A program made the position numbers and the translations under genes. The notes under the pieces are model-generated. The model made no database searches. It saw nothing but the letters and a program-made list of their open reading frames with translations, and had not been told where the DNA came from. A stretch of 64,000 nucleotides of DNA from Roseiarcus sp963809245 (GTDB taxonomy: Bacteria; Pseudomonadota; Alphaproteobacteria; Rhizobiales; Beijerinckiaceae): the NCBI GenBank assembly GCA_963809245.1, contig CAWEIU010000002.1:186001-250000 (forward strand). The letters run 5' to 3'. Shown here one piece after another: positions 15,980-24,540 of this stretch. The stretch's first letter is position 1; each line of letters opens with the position of its first letter.

Positions 15980-18277
15980 CTACACGGCGTTCTTATGATA
16001 ATATTTGTTGTAGCGGCGGTAGTAATACTCCTTTGAGCCGTAGTCGCCGTAGCGGCTGATGACCTTCATGTTGACCTTGTTGTAGACGACGCCGACGCAC
16101 TTCTCGCGCAACGCGCTGTCCGAGTTGAGGATGTTCTTGACCATGACGCGCGGGGTGCGGCCCCATTCGACGACCAGGAGGAAGGCGTCGAACAGCGACG
16201 CGGCGGCGCGGACGTCGACGACCGGCCCAAGCGGCGGCGCATCGACGATGACGTAGTCGAAGGCGTCGCCGACCCTGGCGACGACCTTGCGCATGCCAGG
16301 CGAAGACAGCACCTCGCTCGAGTGCTGCACGCGTTTGCGAACGACGGTGGGCAGTACGAACAGGCCGGAGTCCGGTTCGTACAAGAGGAGGTCGCTGAGC
16401 TGCCGCTCGCCTTGAATCGCCTCGAGAAGTCCGGCCTGCGCATGGCGGGCGACACTTGCGGTCAGCCCTGGATTTCGCAAGTCCGCATCGATCAGGACCG
16501 TGCGCGCCCCGAGATGGGCGAGGAGGGAGGCGAAATTCTTGGCGATGGTCGTCTTCCCCTCGTTCGGAAGCGCCGATATGACGCCGACGATCTTGGGCTT
16601 GCGGTCGCCGAGCGCGAGATCGACGGCCACTTTTGCGGCGCGCAGGGTTTCGGAGAAGCTCGAGAGCGGATGGTCGATCGTGTAGCGTTGAAGGCTGGTG
16701 GTCGGGAAGATCTGCCTGGGATCCGGATATTCCCCTTTTGCGCTCCGCAAGGTCTTCGGCGAGCCGACGGTCTCCAGCACGCCGAGGAATTCAAGCCCGA
16801 GTTCATCGCGAACGTGAGCGCCGACGCGGAACATGCGATCGCGATATTCCCGCAACGCGCCGAGGCTTGCGCCGGCGACGGCGCCGATGAGCAACGACAG
16901 CGCGAGAATCGAGCTTCGCTTCGGATAACTCGGGGTCGACGGGCGCGTCGCCGCCGTGATGACGCGCGCCTCCCCGACCGGAAAAGACTGCTGCTGCAGC
17001 GTTTCCTGATAGCGCTGCATGAACGTCTGATAGAGATTGCGATAGGTCTCGCTTTCGCGCTCCAGTTCGCGAAGTTGCACCATGGTCTCGTTCGTCGTCG
17101 CGCTTGCGCCGGCAAGTCCCGCCAGGGACTGCGCCAACGACTTCTCCTTGGCGCGCGCGACCTCGGCCTCGCTGCGATTGCTGTCCGCGATCCGTTGCAA
17201 CTCTTCGCGGATCAACCGCTCGAATTGCTCCATCTCCTTTTTCAGGTTGATGACCTGGAGGTGCGTGCTTCCGAGCTTGCTTTCGAGCTGCGCCGCCATC
17301 TTCGAGTCGGTCAGATATTTTTCCCGTAGTTCGGCGATAATCGGGCTGGCGAGCGAATCGGGCACCGACACGCCGGACCTGCCTGAATTCAAAAGCTCTT
17401 CGAGCTGCGCGTATTTCGCATCGGCTCTGGCCGTGTCGGCGCGCGCCAGCACCATCTGCTCGTTGATCTGGCTCAATTGCTGGTCCGATATCAGGCTCGG
17501 CCGATCGCCGCCGGTGACGACGATCCCCTTGGCCGCTTTAAACTTTTGAACGGCGAGATCGGCATCGAGCGAATGCTGCTTCAACTCGGCGATCCGGGTC
17601 TGCAACCAGCCGGCGGCGCGCCGCGTCGCCTCGAATTTGGCGTCGAGCTGTTCGTTGAGATAGGCGTCCGCGAAAGCGTTGGCGATCGTCGAGGCTTTGC
17701 CGCTGTCGGGCGAGGTGTAGCTGACCCCAAGGACGTAGGTTCGGCCGACGCGGCGCACCTCGAGACCGGACTGCAGTAATCCGACAGCCGTCTCTTCAAG
17801 CGCGGCCGGGGCGGCCTCCGCCTTCTGCCGGCGCGCGAACCAACTGCTGACGTCGAGCATGGCCCGCAGGCGTCCGATCGTCTCGCCCATCAGCGTCTTC
17901 GGCCCGGCCATGAACTCGGCGTCCTGCGTGAGGTTCATCGCCGACGTCACCGTCAGGGCGACCTTTGCCGACTTCAGCACCTCGACCTGGCTGTCGATCG
18001 CGGCGGTGTCGAAGGTCAGATCGGCGATCGTCGCCGCGACGGAGTTCTGGTCCTTGCCGCTGTCGATGAGGATGTTCGTGGTCGCGGTGTAAAGCGGGAC
18101 GGCGGCCCGGACGTAAATCCAGCCGGCGACGAGAGCCAAGATCGCGATGACAGCCATCAGGGGCGCCTGACGGCGAGCCGCGGCGAACACGAAATCGAAA
18201 TCGATGGGTCCCGTGGCCGCGCCTTCAAGCTCCGCGGGGGGGACGGTCTCGCGAGGTTGATCGACACGCTTCAACAT
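15980..18277 (-). CDS. Wzc-like polysaccharide co-polymerase with BY-kinase domain
   Basis: About 765 residues, inner membrane. A first transmembrane helix lies near residues 40-59 (LMAVIAILALVAGWIYVRAA), followed by a Wzz domain, long coiled-coil stretches (LRELERESETYRNLYQTF region) and a second helix (SSILALSLLIGAVAGASLG). The cytoplasmic bacterial tyrosine-kinase domain has Walker A near 568 (ALPNEGKTT), Walker A' (VLIDADLRNP) and Walker B (VIVDAPPLGP). The last 23 residues carry eight tyrosines, the expected autophosphorylation cluster. The start is chosen at ATG 18277; the frame is open to 18394. It works with the Wza-like exporter just upstream to control chain length and export, most likely opposed by a phosphatase not identified here. 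Confidence 0.92.
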   Translation of the reverse strand: MLKRVDQPRETVPPAELEGAATGPIDFDFVFAAARRQAPLMAVIAILALVAGWIYVRAAVPLYTATTNILIDSGKDQNSVAATIADLTFDTAAIDSQVEVLKSAKVALTVTSAMNLTQDAEFMAGPKTLMGETIGRLRAMLDVSSWFARRQKAEAAPAALEETAVGLLQSGLEVRRVGRTYVLGVSYTSPDSGKASTIANAFADAYLNEQLDAKFEATRRAAGWLQTRIAELKQHSLDADLAVQKFKAAKGIVVTGGDRPSLISDQQLSQINEQMVLARADTARADAKYAQLEELLNSGRSGVSVPDSLASPIIAELREKYLTDSKMAAQLESKLGSTHLQVINLKKEMEQFERLIREELQRIADSNRSEAEVARAKEKSLAQSLAGLAGASATTNETMVQLRELERESETYRNLYQTFMQRYQETLQQQSFPVGEARVITAATRPSTPSYPKRSSILALSLLIGAVAGASLGALREYRDRMFRVGAHVRDELGLEFLGVLETVGSPKTLRSAKGEYPDPRQIFPTTSLQRYTIDHPLSSFSETLRAAKVAVDLALGDRKPKIVGVISALPNEGKTTIAKNFASLLAHLGARTVLIDADLRNPGLTASVARHAQAGLLEAIQGERQLSDLLLYEPDSGLFVLPTVVRKRVQHSSEVLSSPGMRKVVARVGDAFDYVIVDAPPLGPVVDVRAAASLFDAFLLVVEWGRTPRVMVKNILNSDSALREKCVGVVYNKVNMKVISRYGDYGSKEYYYRRYNKYYHKNAV

Positions 18278-18485
18278 CTCGAAACTCACCGTCACATGGA
18301 TGTGCGCCTCGGCCTCGTACAGACGAACGCTGTCATTGTTATGACCATAGTGAATAAAGCTAATGACCGCCACTACGAGTACCGTAGCGTTCACGGCGCT
18401 TCTGCGCTTGTCAGTACCGCTTTATTTCCCGCACGATACGTTATTGAGGGCGAGCGGCTGCTTCCAACCCTACATTCGTCGCGAC

Positions 18486-19685
18486 TTAGTACGGGTAAGG
18501 CCAGATCCTCGCGCTTCCGGCGGTTGTAAGGGCCGAATTCGCGGTATCCGTGATTGAGGAAACCATGAGGAGGAACTTGGTCAGCTCGACCTGATCGGCG
18601 TTGTCGACGTAAATGACGTCGCCATCACGCATGGGAAACTTGCGGGACGCGAAGAAGCCGGAGGGATCGCGGAAGTTGACCCGATAGATGGTCGGGATCC
18701 AGGGCCGGTCGCCCGGGAAGCGTGACACGTCCACGCCCATCTTTTCGAGCGCACGACGATCTTCCAGCCGGTAGACGAACACCTGGCCGGGATCGGACCG
18801 ATTGTCCAGGAGCCCTCCGGCCTTGCCGACCGCGTCGTTGAGCGTGAGGATCTCCTGTTGGAACTTGAACTGTCCGGACGCGCCCGTCGCGCCGAAGGCG
18901 ACAAAGGAACGTTGATAGAAGGCGACGTAGATCTGGTCGCCGGGCTTGACGAAGATGTTTTCTCTCGGGTCCGTCACGAGGTTCAGAAAGTACACGGTGC
19001 CCTTCAAGCCGTGCCGCTGCAGGGTGACGTAGTTCTCGTAGCCTTGGTCCTTGATCCCGCCGGCGCGGGAAATCGCATCCAGGACCGTGTCTCCGTTCGG
19101 GTTGACCGGGAATTTGTTGGGTTGGTTCACTTCCCCGACCACGCTCACCTCGGTCGAGGTTTGCGAACTGATGGCGACGATCGCTTGCGGTTCGATCGCG
19201 CGATCCTTGAGCTTGTTGACGATGTCTTGCTGGATCGCGGGGGTCGTCCGGTTCAGGGCAAGGATCTGGCCGGCGTAGGGCACGGTGATATAGCCCCGAT
19301 TGTCGACGAGTTGGGGGGGCAGCGTGACGAAATTGCCGGGACGGGAGCCCGCGTCCGTGGGGATGAACAGACCGCCCGCCTGGGCCTCGAACAGTGTGAC
19401 TTGGACTGTGTCGCCGATCCCGACCAGAATTGCGGGAGCGGGGCCGCGTCCGGTTCCGAAGGTGCGGTATAGCGAGCCCGGCCCGGAGTCGACGATGTAG
19501 GGCAGGACGCTTCGGTTCAAATCGACGAGCGCATAGTCGAACGCGGGCGTGCCGCTCGAAATCGACACCGTGGCGTTCGCTTCCACGCTGCGACGGGAGG
19601 GCCCGCTGTCGGGCAGCACCGTGCAGGCGGCGAGAGCCGACGCCAAACACGCGGCGCAAAAAACACTCGCGGGCGTACGCTGCAA
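18486..19685 (-). CDS. Wza-like outer-membrane polysaccharide export lipoprotein
   Basis: A 399-residue protein with a lipoprotein signal (LASALAAC lipobox at about residue 21). It has a Poly_export domain (GIGDTVQVTLFEAQAGG and RGYITVPYAGQILALNRTTP) followed by SLBB-type repeats (SVVGEVNQPNKFPVN and FGATGASGQFKFQQEILTL). The C-terminus ends in an aromatic stretch (RIWPYPY), resembling the amphipathic segment that crosses the outer membrane in Wza. The start is TTG at 19685, preceded by GGGGGATCC and giving a perfectly placed signal peptide. It is the first gene of the minus-strand EPS operon and lies 208 bp upstream of the Wzc-like gene. Confidence 0.9.
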   Translation of the reverse strand: MQRTPASVFCAACLASALAACTVLPDSGPSRRSVEANATVSISSGTPAFDYALVDLNRSVLPYIVDSGPGSLYRTFGTGRGPAPAILVGIGDTVQVTLFEAQAGGLFIPTDAGSRPGNFVTLPPQLVDNRGYITVPYAGQILALNRTTPAIQQDIVNKLKDRAIEPQAIVAISSQTSTEVSVVGEVNQPNKFPVNPNGDTVLDAISRAGGIKDQGYENYVTLQRHGLKGTVYFLNLVTDPRENIFVKPGDQIYVAFYQRSFVAFGATGASGQFKFQQEILTLNDAVGKAGGLLDNRSDPGQVFVYRLEDRRALEKMGVDVSRFPGDRPWIPTIYRVNFRDPSGFFASRKFPMRDGDVIYVDNADQVELTKFLLMVSSITDTANSALTTAGSARIWPYPY

Positions 19686-20376
19686 CAGGATCCCCCGCCC
19701 TTTACGCTAGGGCTTTACGAGCCCACGCAAAATGTTAATCGCTAAAAGGTAACAGGAATTTGAAAAATACGGAAGGTGATCAAAATATCCATATCGCAAT
19801 GTTCGCAAGCGGACCGACGGGAACCGCGTCGCGGCGAATAACGTCAACGGCTTAGACCTATGCCGAACTGTAAGGCAGGTAATGTTTTTCGCCAGGTGTG
19901 GACTTTTCGCAACGGTACGACGCAGCTGATCCAGCTCGAACGATGCAAGCCGTTGACTTCGCGACCAGCGAGGACCGTCCCGGCTCCGTCCTCGATCCAC
20001 CCGTTTGCAAGCGTTTGGGCCTCCTGCAGGGGTCGAATACTGCTCTGAGGCGGTTATCCCCAAGGATTTTCATGTCCGGAGCCCCAGACTGTGCTAAAGG
20101 CGGTTCGGGGAGTCGACGCGCGCCTTGGTCACTGGGCGGGGTGGAGCAAGGAGCGATGCGTCGCGGGCGCCGGAAGGGCCACGAGCACGCTATGGGACGA
20201 CAGGCGATTGGAGATCAACGGCGGGCGCCTTTGGCGCTCAAAGCGCCGTTCGCGCCGAAGTCGCCTTATCCGGCAAAAATCACCGGCCGCGGCGTCAGGC
20301 CGCTCCCATGCGTCTTGGAGCCGCAACCGGTTATTAACGCCCCGCCGCCAATAGTCATTGGCGTTGCGGAAGGTCC
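19686..20376. other. 691-bp intergenic gap upstream of the Wza-like gene
   Basis: Must hold the promoter of the EPS operon (minus). The part nearest the gene, about 19700-19860, is noticeably AT-rich for this genome (runs such as TTGAAAAATAC and ATCAAAATATCCATAT), which fits a promoter/regulator region. No -35/-10 pair can be set with confidence, and no RNA or protein gene was recognised. Confidence 0.5.
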
Positions 20377-20664
20377 GTGTCGGCTCACGCCTTTGCTTTC
20401 GGCGCTCACATGACGTTCCTCGCTCTCGCCTCCGCCGGCTTCGTGCTCGGGTTGGCCTTCAACGCTTACGGTTTGCTCGGCCTGTCGCTGTTGATCGCTC
20501 CGGTTTATTTCTTCGCAACGCTGGGCGTCGGCTTCGGCGAAGCGGCGCTCTGGGCTTTGTGCGCGATGGCGATCTTCCAATTTGCTTATTTTTTCGGCTC
20601 GTTGGCGCAGGAGCCGCTGCTTCGTCGCTTCGCCGCGGGCGCCAAGCCCGTCTTTTGGCGTTGA
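20377..20664 (+). CDS. Small hydrophobic membrane protein, function unknown
   Basis: Ninety-five residues from a GTG preceded by GGAAGG (an ATG at 20410 is an alternative). Two to three membrane segments are visible (FLALASAGFVLGLAFNAYGL, LLGLSLLIAPVYFFATLGVG and ALWALCAMAIFQFAYFF), then a short basic tail. I do not recognise a named family. It converges with the initiating transferase gene and lies in the EPS locus, so a role as an accessory membrane factor is possible but unproven. Confidence 0.6.
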   Translation: MSAHAFAFGAHMTFLALASAGFVLGLAFNAYGLLGLSLLIAPVYFFATLGVGFGEAALWALCAMAIFQFAYFFGSLAQEPLLRRFAAGAKPVFWR

Positions 20665-20692
20665 GGCAGGCCTCCCGGCCGCGACCACAAGC

Positions 20693-22141
20693 CTAATAGG
20701 CGTTGGAGCGGAACAGGGCGAAGCCCGTCATCGCCATGATCTTGATGTCGAGCGCCAGCGACCAATTGTTGATGTACCAGAGGTCCCGTTCGACGCGCTT
20801 CTCCATTTGCCACAGCCGCGACGTCTCGCCGCGCAGTCCCTTTACCTGAGCCGCGCCCGTCAATCCCGGCTTCACATGATGCCGCAACGCGTAATTGTTG
20901 ATGCGGCTCTTGTATTCGTCGTCGTGGGCCATCGCGTGCGGCCGCGGCCCCACGAGGGACATGTCGCCCCGAATGACGTTGAGCAGCTGCGGCAGCTCGT
21001 CGATGCTCGTGCGGCGCAGAACCCGGCCGACACGCGTCACCCGCGAGTCGCCTCGCTTGGCCTGGACGATCGGCCCTGCGTCTTCCATCACCGTCATCGT
21101 CCGGAATTTGAGGATGATGAATTCCCGATTGTCGAAACCGCAGCGCCGCTGGCGGAACAGGATCGGACCGCGGCTGTCGAGTTTGATGAAAAGCACCGTG
21201 AGGGCGAGCAGCGGCGCAAGAACGATCAATCCCATCGTCGCGAGGACGATGTCCATGGCGCGCTTGAGCGCCCGTTCCCGACCGTTCAGCGGCGCGCGCT
21301 GGATCGTCACTGCGAAGTGCGGCCCGAAGCCACGCTCTTTCTGCTGCAGGAGAACGCTTCGAATCTTGTGATCGGGATACAAGCGAACGGGCAGGGGAGA
21401 GATGCGCAGCAGGCTGCAGACTTCCGACAGCTCTCTGTCCCGCTCCCACGGGATGATCAAGGCGAACTCCATCGCTTGGCGCTGGCGTGAGACTTCGATC
21501 GCGTGCGCGATCTGCGCGCGGTCCCGCTGGCCGAGCCCTCCGCCGATCGAGCGGCCGACCAAGGCGATCCGCGCGATCTCGTCGATCCCGAACCGCAGGA
21601 AATCGGATTGGCCCAGCCGTTCCAGCTCGACAGCGTCGCCGAGCGTGACGACGGGACGTCCTTTGATCGCGCCTCGCTGAACCCCGTAGTGAAACGCTTT
21701 GCCGGCGATCACGCGAACGATCGGCATCGTCGCCAATGCGAAAGCGGACGAGACGACGATCGCGCCGCGCGAATAATCCGCGCCCTCCTTCAAGAGGAAG
21801 AATATGCAGGTGACGGCGAGCTGGCTGACCGCCAACACCACCGTCGCTCGCGTAAGATACGGACCTGGCGCCAACAGCGCCTGAATCTGGTAAAGTCCTT
21901 CGACGCGCGCCAGCAAGATGAACAGCGCCGCCGACATCATGCCGATCCCGCCCACGCCCTCCAGAGTATCAATCTGGCCGGCGTTGAAAAACTGGTAACA
22001 CATCGCCCCGGCGACGCCCGCGAGTAAAAACAAGCCTGCGTCCAGCGCTGCTGCGATCAGCGGCAACGCCTGACTAGGCAAGTTCAATTCACGGAGCGTC
22101 GGACGCGCTGCATAAAGAGACTGGCGAGCAGTTTGCGCCAC
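20693..22141 (-). CDS. Undecaprenyl-phosphate sugar-1-phosphate transferase (ExoY/WcaJ type, PHPT)
   Basis: A 482-residue membrane protein starting at GTG. The N-terminal third has four hydrophobic helices (LPLIAAALDAGLFLLAGVAG onward), then a degenerate nucleotide-binding-like domain. The C-terminal 200 residues are the catalytic bacterial sugar transferase domain: KRAMDIVLATMGLIVLAPLL (re-entrant helix), LFRQRRCGFDNREFIILKFR, RRTSIDELPQLLNVIRGDMS and SLVGPRPH, ending HHVKPGLTGAAQVKG. It transfers a hexose-1-phosphate from a nucleotide sugar to undecaprenyl phosphate, the first step of repeat-unit assembly. Transcribed away from the operon, with the phosphatase divergent. Confidence 0.93.
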   Translation of the reverse strand: MAQTARQSLYAARPTLRELNLPSQALPLIAAALDAGLFLLAGVAGAMCYQFFNAGQIDTLEGVGGIGMMSAALFILLARVEGLYQIQALLAPGPYLTRATVVLAVSQLAVTCIFFLLKEGADYSRGAIVVSSAFALATMPIVRVIAGKAFHYGVQRGAIKGRPVVTLGDAVELERLGQSDFLRFGIDEIARIALVGRSIGGGLGQRDRAQIAHAIEVSRQRQAMEFALIIPWERDRELSEVCSLLRISPLPVRLYPDHKIRSVLLQQKERGFGPHFAVTIQRAPLNGRERALKRAMDIVLATMGLIVLAPLLALTVLFIKLDSRGPILFRQRRCGFDNREFIILKFRTMTVMEDAGPIVQAKRGDSRVTRVGRVLRRTSIDELPQLLNVIRGDMSLVGPRPHAMAHDDEYKSRINNYALRHHVKPGLTGAAQVKGLRGETSRLWQMEKRVERDLWYINNWSLALDIKIMAMTGFALFRSNAY

Positions 22142-22383
22142 CGGTCCACCTCACAATACGCAACTCGTTCTAAGCAGACTGAGATGGTAACCATTCGTTA
22201 GCCATGGCGCAACCAGGATAGCAGTTAGGTCATCTGCGGACCTTGGTGCAGTGAAGTGTCTGAGAATCTGGAGACAATAGCGCGCCTCAAACGTCCCCGC
22301 GGTGTGAGTACCTCTGACGCGTCAATTCGGGGATGCTGTCCTGCTCACGCTCGCTTATGATGGCTCGGCGCCCGCGAGGTTTC

Positions 22384-23142
22384 ATGTTCGCTTGGCTCAA
22401 GTCTTTTCGCCGTCGAGACTTTCAATACCCGCCCGGTCCGGACGGCGTCGTTGTCTACGCCGTCGGCGACGTCCATGGACGATCGGACTGTCTCGAGCGC
22501 GCGCACCAAATGATCGATCGCGACGTCGCCGAACGGGGCGGTCGCGAGCGAACGCTGGAGATTTACGTCGGCGACTACGTCGATCGGGGACCAAACGCCA
22601 AAGGCGTGATCGATCTGCTGATTGCGCGTTCAGCCGTCGCCTCGGTGGTTGCGCTCAGGGGCAACCACGAGGTCCTGATGGAGTCGTTCCTGCGCGGCCT
22701 GACGCCCTTCGAGGATTGGCGGCGCCTCGGAGGCCTCGAAACGGTTCTCTCCTACGGCGTCGACGCGCGCAAGCTGCTCGCCAATGGCGGCGTTCTGCCG
22801 CGCGATGTGGCCGAGAAGATCCCGGTGTCGCACCTGCGCTTCCTCTCTTCGTTGAGAGGCAGTTATGCGATTGGCGGGTACTGTTTCGTCCATGCGGGGC
22901 TGCGCCCCGGCGTGCCGCTGGAGCGCCAAACGATCGACGATCTCGTCTGGATTCGCGACGATTTCTTGAACTGCTCCGACGACTTCGGCTTCGTCGTCGT
23001 GCATGGGCACACGCCGATGCCGAAAATCGAATTCTTCAGCAACAGAATCAACATCGACACCGGGGCCTACATGACCAATCGGCTTTCCGTCCTGCGGATC
23101 GACGGACGCGGGGTCACGCCGCTCGAGCCTTGGCCGGAATGA
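22384..23142 (+). CDS. PPP-family metallophosphatase (serine/threonine phosphatase-like)
   Basis: A roughly 252-residue cytoplasmic protein with the four classical motifs of PPP/calcineurin-like phosphatases: VGDVHGRSD, GDYVDRGPN, LRGNHE and VVVHGHTPM, with two metals expected between them. The ATG at 22384 is preferred over an upstream in-frame start at 22333 because GAGGT precedes it. It sits beside the EPS genes and could dephosphorylate a signalling protein or a diadenosine-type nucleotide. The substrate is not determinable. It is not the usual low-molecular-weight Tyr phosphatase partner of Wzc. Confidence 0.85.
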   Translation: MFAWLKSFRRRDFQYPPGPDGVVVYAVGDVHGRSDCLERAHQMIDRDVAERGGRERTLEIYVGDYVDRGPNAKGVIDLLIARSAVASVVALRGNHEVLMESFLRGLTPFEDWRRLGGLETVLSYGVDARKLLANGGVLPRDVAEKIPVSHLRFLSSLRGSYAIGGYCFVHAGLRPGVPLERQTIDDLVWIRDDFLNCSDDFGFVVVHGHTPMPKIEFFSNRINIDTGAYMTNRLSVLRIDGRGVTPLEPWPE

Positions 23143-23167
23143 TGCCGTGGCGTCACGGGGCGCCTCG

Positions 23168-24412
23168 TCAAACCGCCGCTTTCGCGGCCCTGTCGCGAAG
23201 GTCGGCGGCGCCGAAGGATTTATCCAACCGGCCGTGGCGGCGAAGCACCAGGGCGACCGCGCCCATCAGCGCGTCGTTGTGCGTGAAGCGGCCGGTGACG
23301 ATCTTGACGCGCTGCGATTCCGGCACGTCCTGCCGCTTGATCAGCGTGTGGCGTTCGTAGGACGCTCTGAGCGGATCGAGCAACAACGGCCCGGCCAATC
23401 CGCCCCGGCCGCCGACGATGATGAGGCCGGGATTGATGATCGCGCCGATGACGCCGAGGCCACGTCCGGCGATTTCCGCGGTGTCCGCGATCAGACGCGC
23501 GCAGCCGACGTCGCCGGCGTTCGCCATCGCGATGAGGTCGTCGACGTCGATCGGGCGCCCGTGCAGGCGAGAGGCGATCGCGACCGCCGGATTGAGGCTC
23601 GCGGTCAGCTCGAGGCAGCCGCGGTTGCCGCACCGGCAGAGGTCGCCCTGCGGATCGATCGTCATATGGCCGAACTCGCCCCCGGCGCCGGCGACGCCGG
23701 TGACCACATGGCCCCGGCTGACGATCGCGCCGCCGACGCCGACGTCGATCTTGAACAGAACGAAATCCTCCCAGCCAACCGCGGCGCCCCAGGTCATCTC
23801 GGCGATCGCGGAGCAGTTGGATTCGTTGTCGGCGAAGATCGGCTGCTCGAGCTTCGGTTCGAACGCCTCGCGGATGTTGACGCCCGCCCAGCTCGGTATG
23901 ATGCTGGCGCGTTGTACTCTGCCGTCCGGCGCGACCGGGCCGGAAACCGCAATGCCGACGCCGAGCAACGTGCGCAGCGACAGCCCCTGACGCTTGTAGG
24001 CGTCGCGGATCGACTGACGCGCCCGCTGGGCGGCGAAATCAGGCGAGTAGTCGCGGCCGAGCGCGATAGTATGTTCACAAATGACAGAATGGGAGACGTC
24101 CGCGACCAGCATGCGGATGCCTGTTCGGCTCAGGTGGAGCCCGACGCACGTGCCGGCCGCCGGATTGAGCGCAAAGGTCGCGGCGGGACGGCCGACGCCG
24201 CGTTCGCTTTCGCCGAGCGGCGCTTCGACGATCACCTGGGCGCGCCTGAGTTCCGCGAGCGCCATCGAGATGGTCGAGCGCGCGAGTCCGGTCGAGCGGG
24301 CGATGTCGGCCGCCGAGACGGCGCCGCGTTCGCTCATCAGCCGCACGACGCGCGCCTCTGGCGTCGCCGCGTCGGGCTCGCTGAGCAACACTTTTAATTC
24401 ATTGCTGAACAC
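23168..24412 (-). CDS. ROK-family transcriptional regulator (NagC/XylR-like)
   Basis: A 414-residue protein from GTG. The N-terminus has a winged helix-turn-helix (VSAADIARSTGLARSTISMA). The ROK sugar-binding domain carries an ATP/sugar-site-like segment (LLGVGIAVSGPV), IFADNESNCSAIAEMTWG, and the Zn-binding GHMTIDPQGDLCRCGNRGCLE core, with the CxCGxxGC pattern intact. It diverges from a CUT1 sugar ABC operon and is predicted to repress it in the absence of its sugar ligand. The spacer between the genes contains an AT-rich palindrome (TTTCGAAA) overlapping the predicted promoter, a plausible binding site. Confidence 0.9.
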   Translation of the reverse strand: MFSNELKVLLSEPDAATPEARVVRLMSERGAVSAADIARSTGLARSTISMALAELRRAQVIVEAPLGESERGVGRPAATFALNPAAGTCVGLHLSRTGIRMLVADVSHSVICEHTIALGRDYSPDFAAQRARQSIRDAYKRQGLSLRTLLGVGIAVSGPVAPDGRVQRASIIPSWAGVNIREAFEPKLEQPIFADNESNCSAIAEMTWGAAVGWEDFVLFKIDVGVGGAIVSRGHVVTGVAGAGGEFGHMTIDPQGDLCRCGNRGCLELTASLNPAVAIASRLHGRPIDVDDLIAMANAGDVGCARLIADTAEIAGRGLGVIGAIINPGLIIVGGRGGLAGPLLLDPLRASYERHTLIKRQDVPESQRVKIVTGRFTHNDALMGAVALVLRRHGRLDKSFGAADLRDRAAKAAV

Positions 24413-24433
24413 ATCGACACCGAACTTCGCGGG

Positions 24434-24463
24434 TTGACAAGCCGAATTTTTTCGAAATAGAAA
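24434..24463 (+). promoter_or_regulatory. Predicted sigma70-type promoter of the sugar ABC operon
   Basis: TTGACA (24434-24439), an 18-bp spacer, then TAGAAA (24458-24463), about 77 bp before the binding-protein start. The spacer includes TTTCGAAA, a palindrome that could be the ROK operator. Prediction by inspection only. Confidence 0.5.
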
Positions 24464-24540
24464 TAATGCGGTTCGCCAAAAGGCGCAATGGTCGGAGACG
24501 CGGCCAACAAGAGCCGCGCCGAACGAACCGGGAGGATGGA

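Noticed and set aside
14671..16059. 462-codon plus-strand frame opposite the polymerase
   Set aside because: Highly charged, no hydrophobic or domain structure; the minus strand encodes a polytopic membrane protein here.
23147..24397. 416-codon plus-strand frame opposite the ROK regulator
   Set aside because: Asp/Arg-rich shadow; the ROK zinc motif and HTH are on the other strand.
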